A stretch of 64,000 nt of DNA from Alphaproteobacteria bacterium bin52. GTDB lineage: Bacteria > Pseudomonadota > Alphaproteobacteria > Thalassobaculales > Thalassobaculaceae. Position numbers and translations under genes: made by a program. The notes under the pieces were generated by a model that saw only the letters and a list, made by a program, of their open reading frames with translations, was not told the DNA's origin and searched no databases. Shown in pieces: positions 63,264 through 64,000 of this stretch (position 1 is its first letter; every line of letters starts with the position of its first letter). Location of the stretch: positions 25,777-89,776 of the forward strand of contig MPMT01000004.1 of the NCBI GenBank assembly GCA_002238645.1, given 5' to 3'.

Positions 63264-63953
63264 ATGCCAGGCTGCCGCAGCCCTGACGACGTCATCGAGT
63301 GGCGATTCTCCGACCGCCCGGTCGACTACGCTGAAGCCGTCCGGGACATGGAGCATCGCGCGCATGACATCAGGTGGAAGCACGCGCGGGAACTCGTGTG
63401 GCTGCTCGAGCATCCGCCGCTGTACACCGCTGGGACCAGTGCACGGTCGGGCGACCTGCTGTCGCCCGGACGGTTTCCGGTCCACCGCACCGGGCGTGGC
63501 GGGCAGTACACCTACCACGGACCGGGGCAGCGCGTGGCCTACGTGATGCTGGACCTTGCGCGACGTCGCCCCGACGTGCGCTGCTACGTGCACTCGCTGG
63601 AGGAATGGGTGATCACGGCCCTTGCCCGGTTCAACGTCACCGGTATCCGTTCACAGGGCCAGGTCGGGATCTGGGTGCGGCGAACCGACCGGAACGCACC
63701 GGCGCGCCAGGACAAGATCGCTGCGATCGGGGTCCGGATCCGGCGCTGGGTCACCCTGCACGGAGTGTCTCTGAACGTGGCGCCGGACCTCGAGCACTTC
63801 GGGGGCATCGTTCCCTGCGGTGTCCGGGACGGGGGCGTGACCAGCCTCGAGGATCTCGGGGTGCTGGTCTCCATCCCCGAGGTGGATGTGACACTCAAGG
63901 AGACATTCGCGGAGTGTTTCGGGCCGGGCACACGGATGGAACTGTCCGGGTGA
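63264..63953 (+). CDS. lipB: Octanoyltransferase LipB
   Basis: Lipoyl(octanoyl)transferase of 229 aa that transfers octanoyl from acyl carrier protein to apo-lipoyl domains. [12 protein letters not shown] (78-89) with His85, Lys151 ([11 protein letters not shown]) and Cys185 ([14 protein letters not shown]) are the expected catalytic and acyl-binding positions. Start ATG 63264 has only a weak AGGCG site. It is on the opposite strand to the tRNA 86 bases away. Confidence 0.95.
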   Translation: MPGCRSPDDVIEWRFSDRPVDYAEAVRDMEHRAHDIRWKHARELVWLLEHPPLYTAGTSARSGDLLSPGRFPVHRTGRGGQYTYHGPGQRVAYVMLDLARRRPDVRCYVHSLEEWVITALARFNVTGIRSQGQVGIWVRRTDRNAPARQDKIAAIGVRIRRWVTLHGVSLNVAPDLEHFGGIVPCGVRDGGVTSLEDLGVLVSIPEVDVTLKETFAECFGPGTRMELSG

Positions 63954-64000
63954 CGGGCCCCGCCGCCATGGAGGCGGGAGTGGAAATCGGGCCTCTCTCG

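Overview
The window looks like the chromosome of a high-GC alphaproteobacterium, possibly Rhodospirillales-like. The reasons are strong G/C third-position bias, many GTG starts and 4-base start/stop overlaps, a LipB with the [12 protein letters not shown] motif, and many genes for acyl-CoA, amino-acid and xenobiotic catabolism. No ribosomal RNA or CRISPR array is present. One tRNA, Leu with anticodon GAG, lies near the right end.

Layout. (1) 1-7466, minus strand: a catabolic operon reading luciferase-like flavin monooxygenase, alpha/beta hydrolase, HSL-type esterase, FadB-like fusion enzyme, thiolase and an acyl-CoA dehydrogenase cut by the window edge. (2) 7605-13663, plus strand: a DNA alkyltransferase (ogt), an M20 amidohydrolase, a three-subunit molybdenum hydroxylase (FAD, 2Fe-2S, Mo subunits) and a MoaD-like sulfur carrier. 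(3) 13.7-22.5 kb: an accessory region that is visibly more A/T-rich. It has a lone ParB-domain protein and three 21-bp direct repeats on the left, and a broken, chimeric transposase carrying a DruA-type domain on the right. Between them, on the minus strand, sits a compact operon for a private Hsp70 machine: a 796-aa helical-repeat protein, a J-like protein whose HPD is HPP, a GrpE-like exchange factor, a short Hsp70 and a zinc-ribbon protein. This is the best candidate for an undescribed system. (4) 22.8-39.1 kb, minus strand: a dipeptide/oligopeptide ABC transporter (five genes), an M81 MlrC-type metallopeptidase translationally overlapped with an RND efflux pump and its adaptor, then a second adaptor/RND pair. 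(5) 39.3-42.3 kb, minus: class II aldolase, AMP-dependent acyl-CoA ligase and TauE/SafE exporter. (6) 42.4-56.5 kb, mainly plus: acyl-CoA and hydroxyacid catabolism with crotonases, an aldo/keto reductase (minus), an ArsC-like protein, D-hydroxyacid dehydrogenase, lambda-crystallin-type dehydrogenase, SDR, CMD-family protein, two tandem SMP-30 lactonases, CinA, a pair of acyl-CoA dehydrogenases and an ADP-forming acyl-CoA synthetase. (7) 56.5-64 kb: a GSA-like class III aminotransferase, a gamma-glutamyltransferase, a threonine aldolase, MgtE, tRNA-Leu and lipB.

How the genes fit together. Most operons feed acyl-CoA pools. Regions 1 and 6 together hold several complete sets of activation, dehydrogenation, hydration, oxidation and thiolysis steps. 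The ABC importer and MlrC peptidase suggest peptide uptake and cleavage, and the overlapping RND pump suggests export of a related compound. The Hsp70 island is unrelated to these pathways and is probably acquired. All functional calls come from reading motifs and family resemblance by eye. No database search was run.
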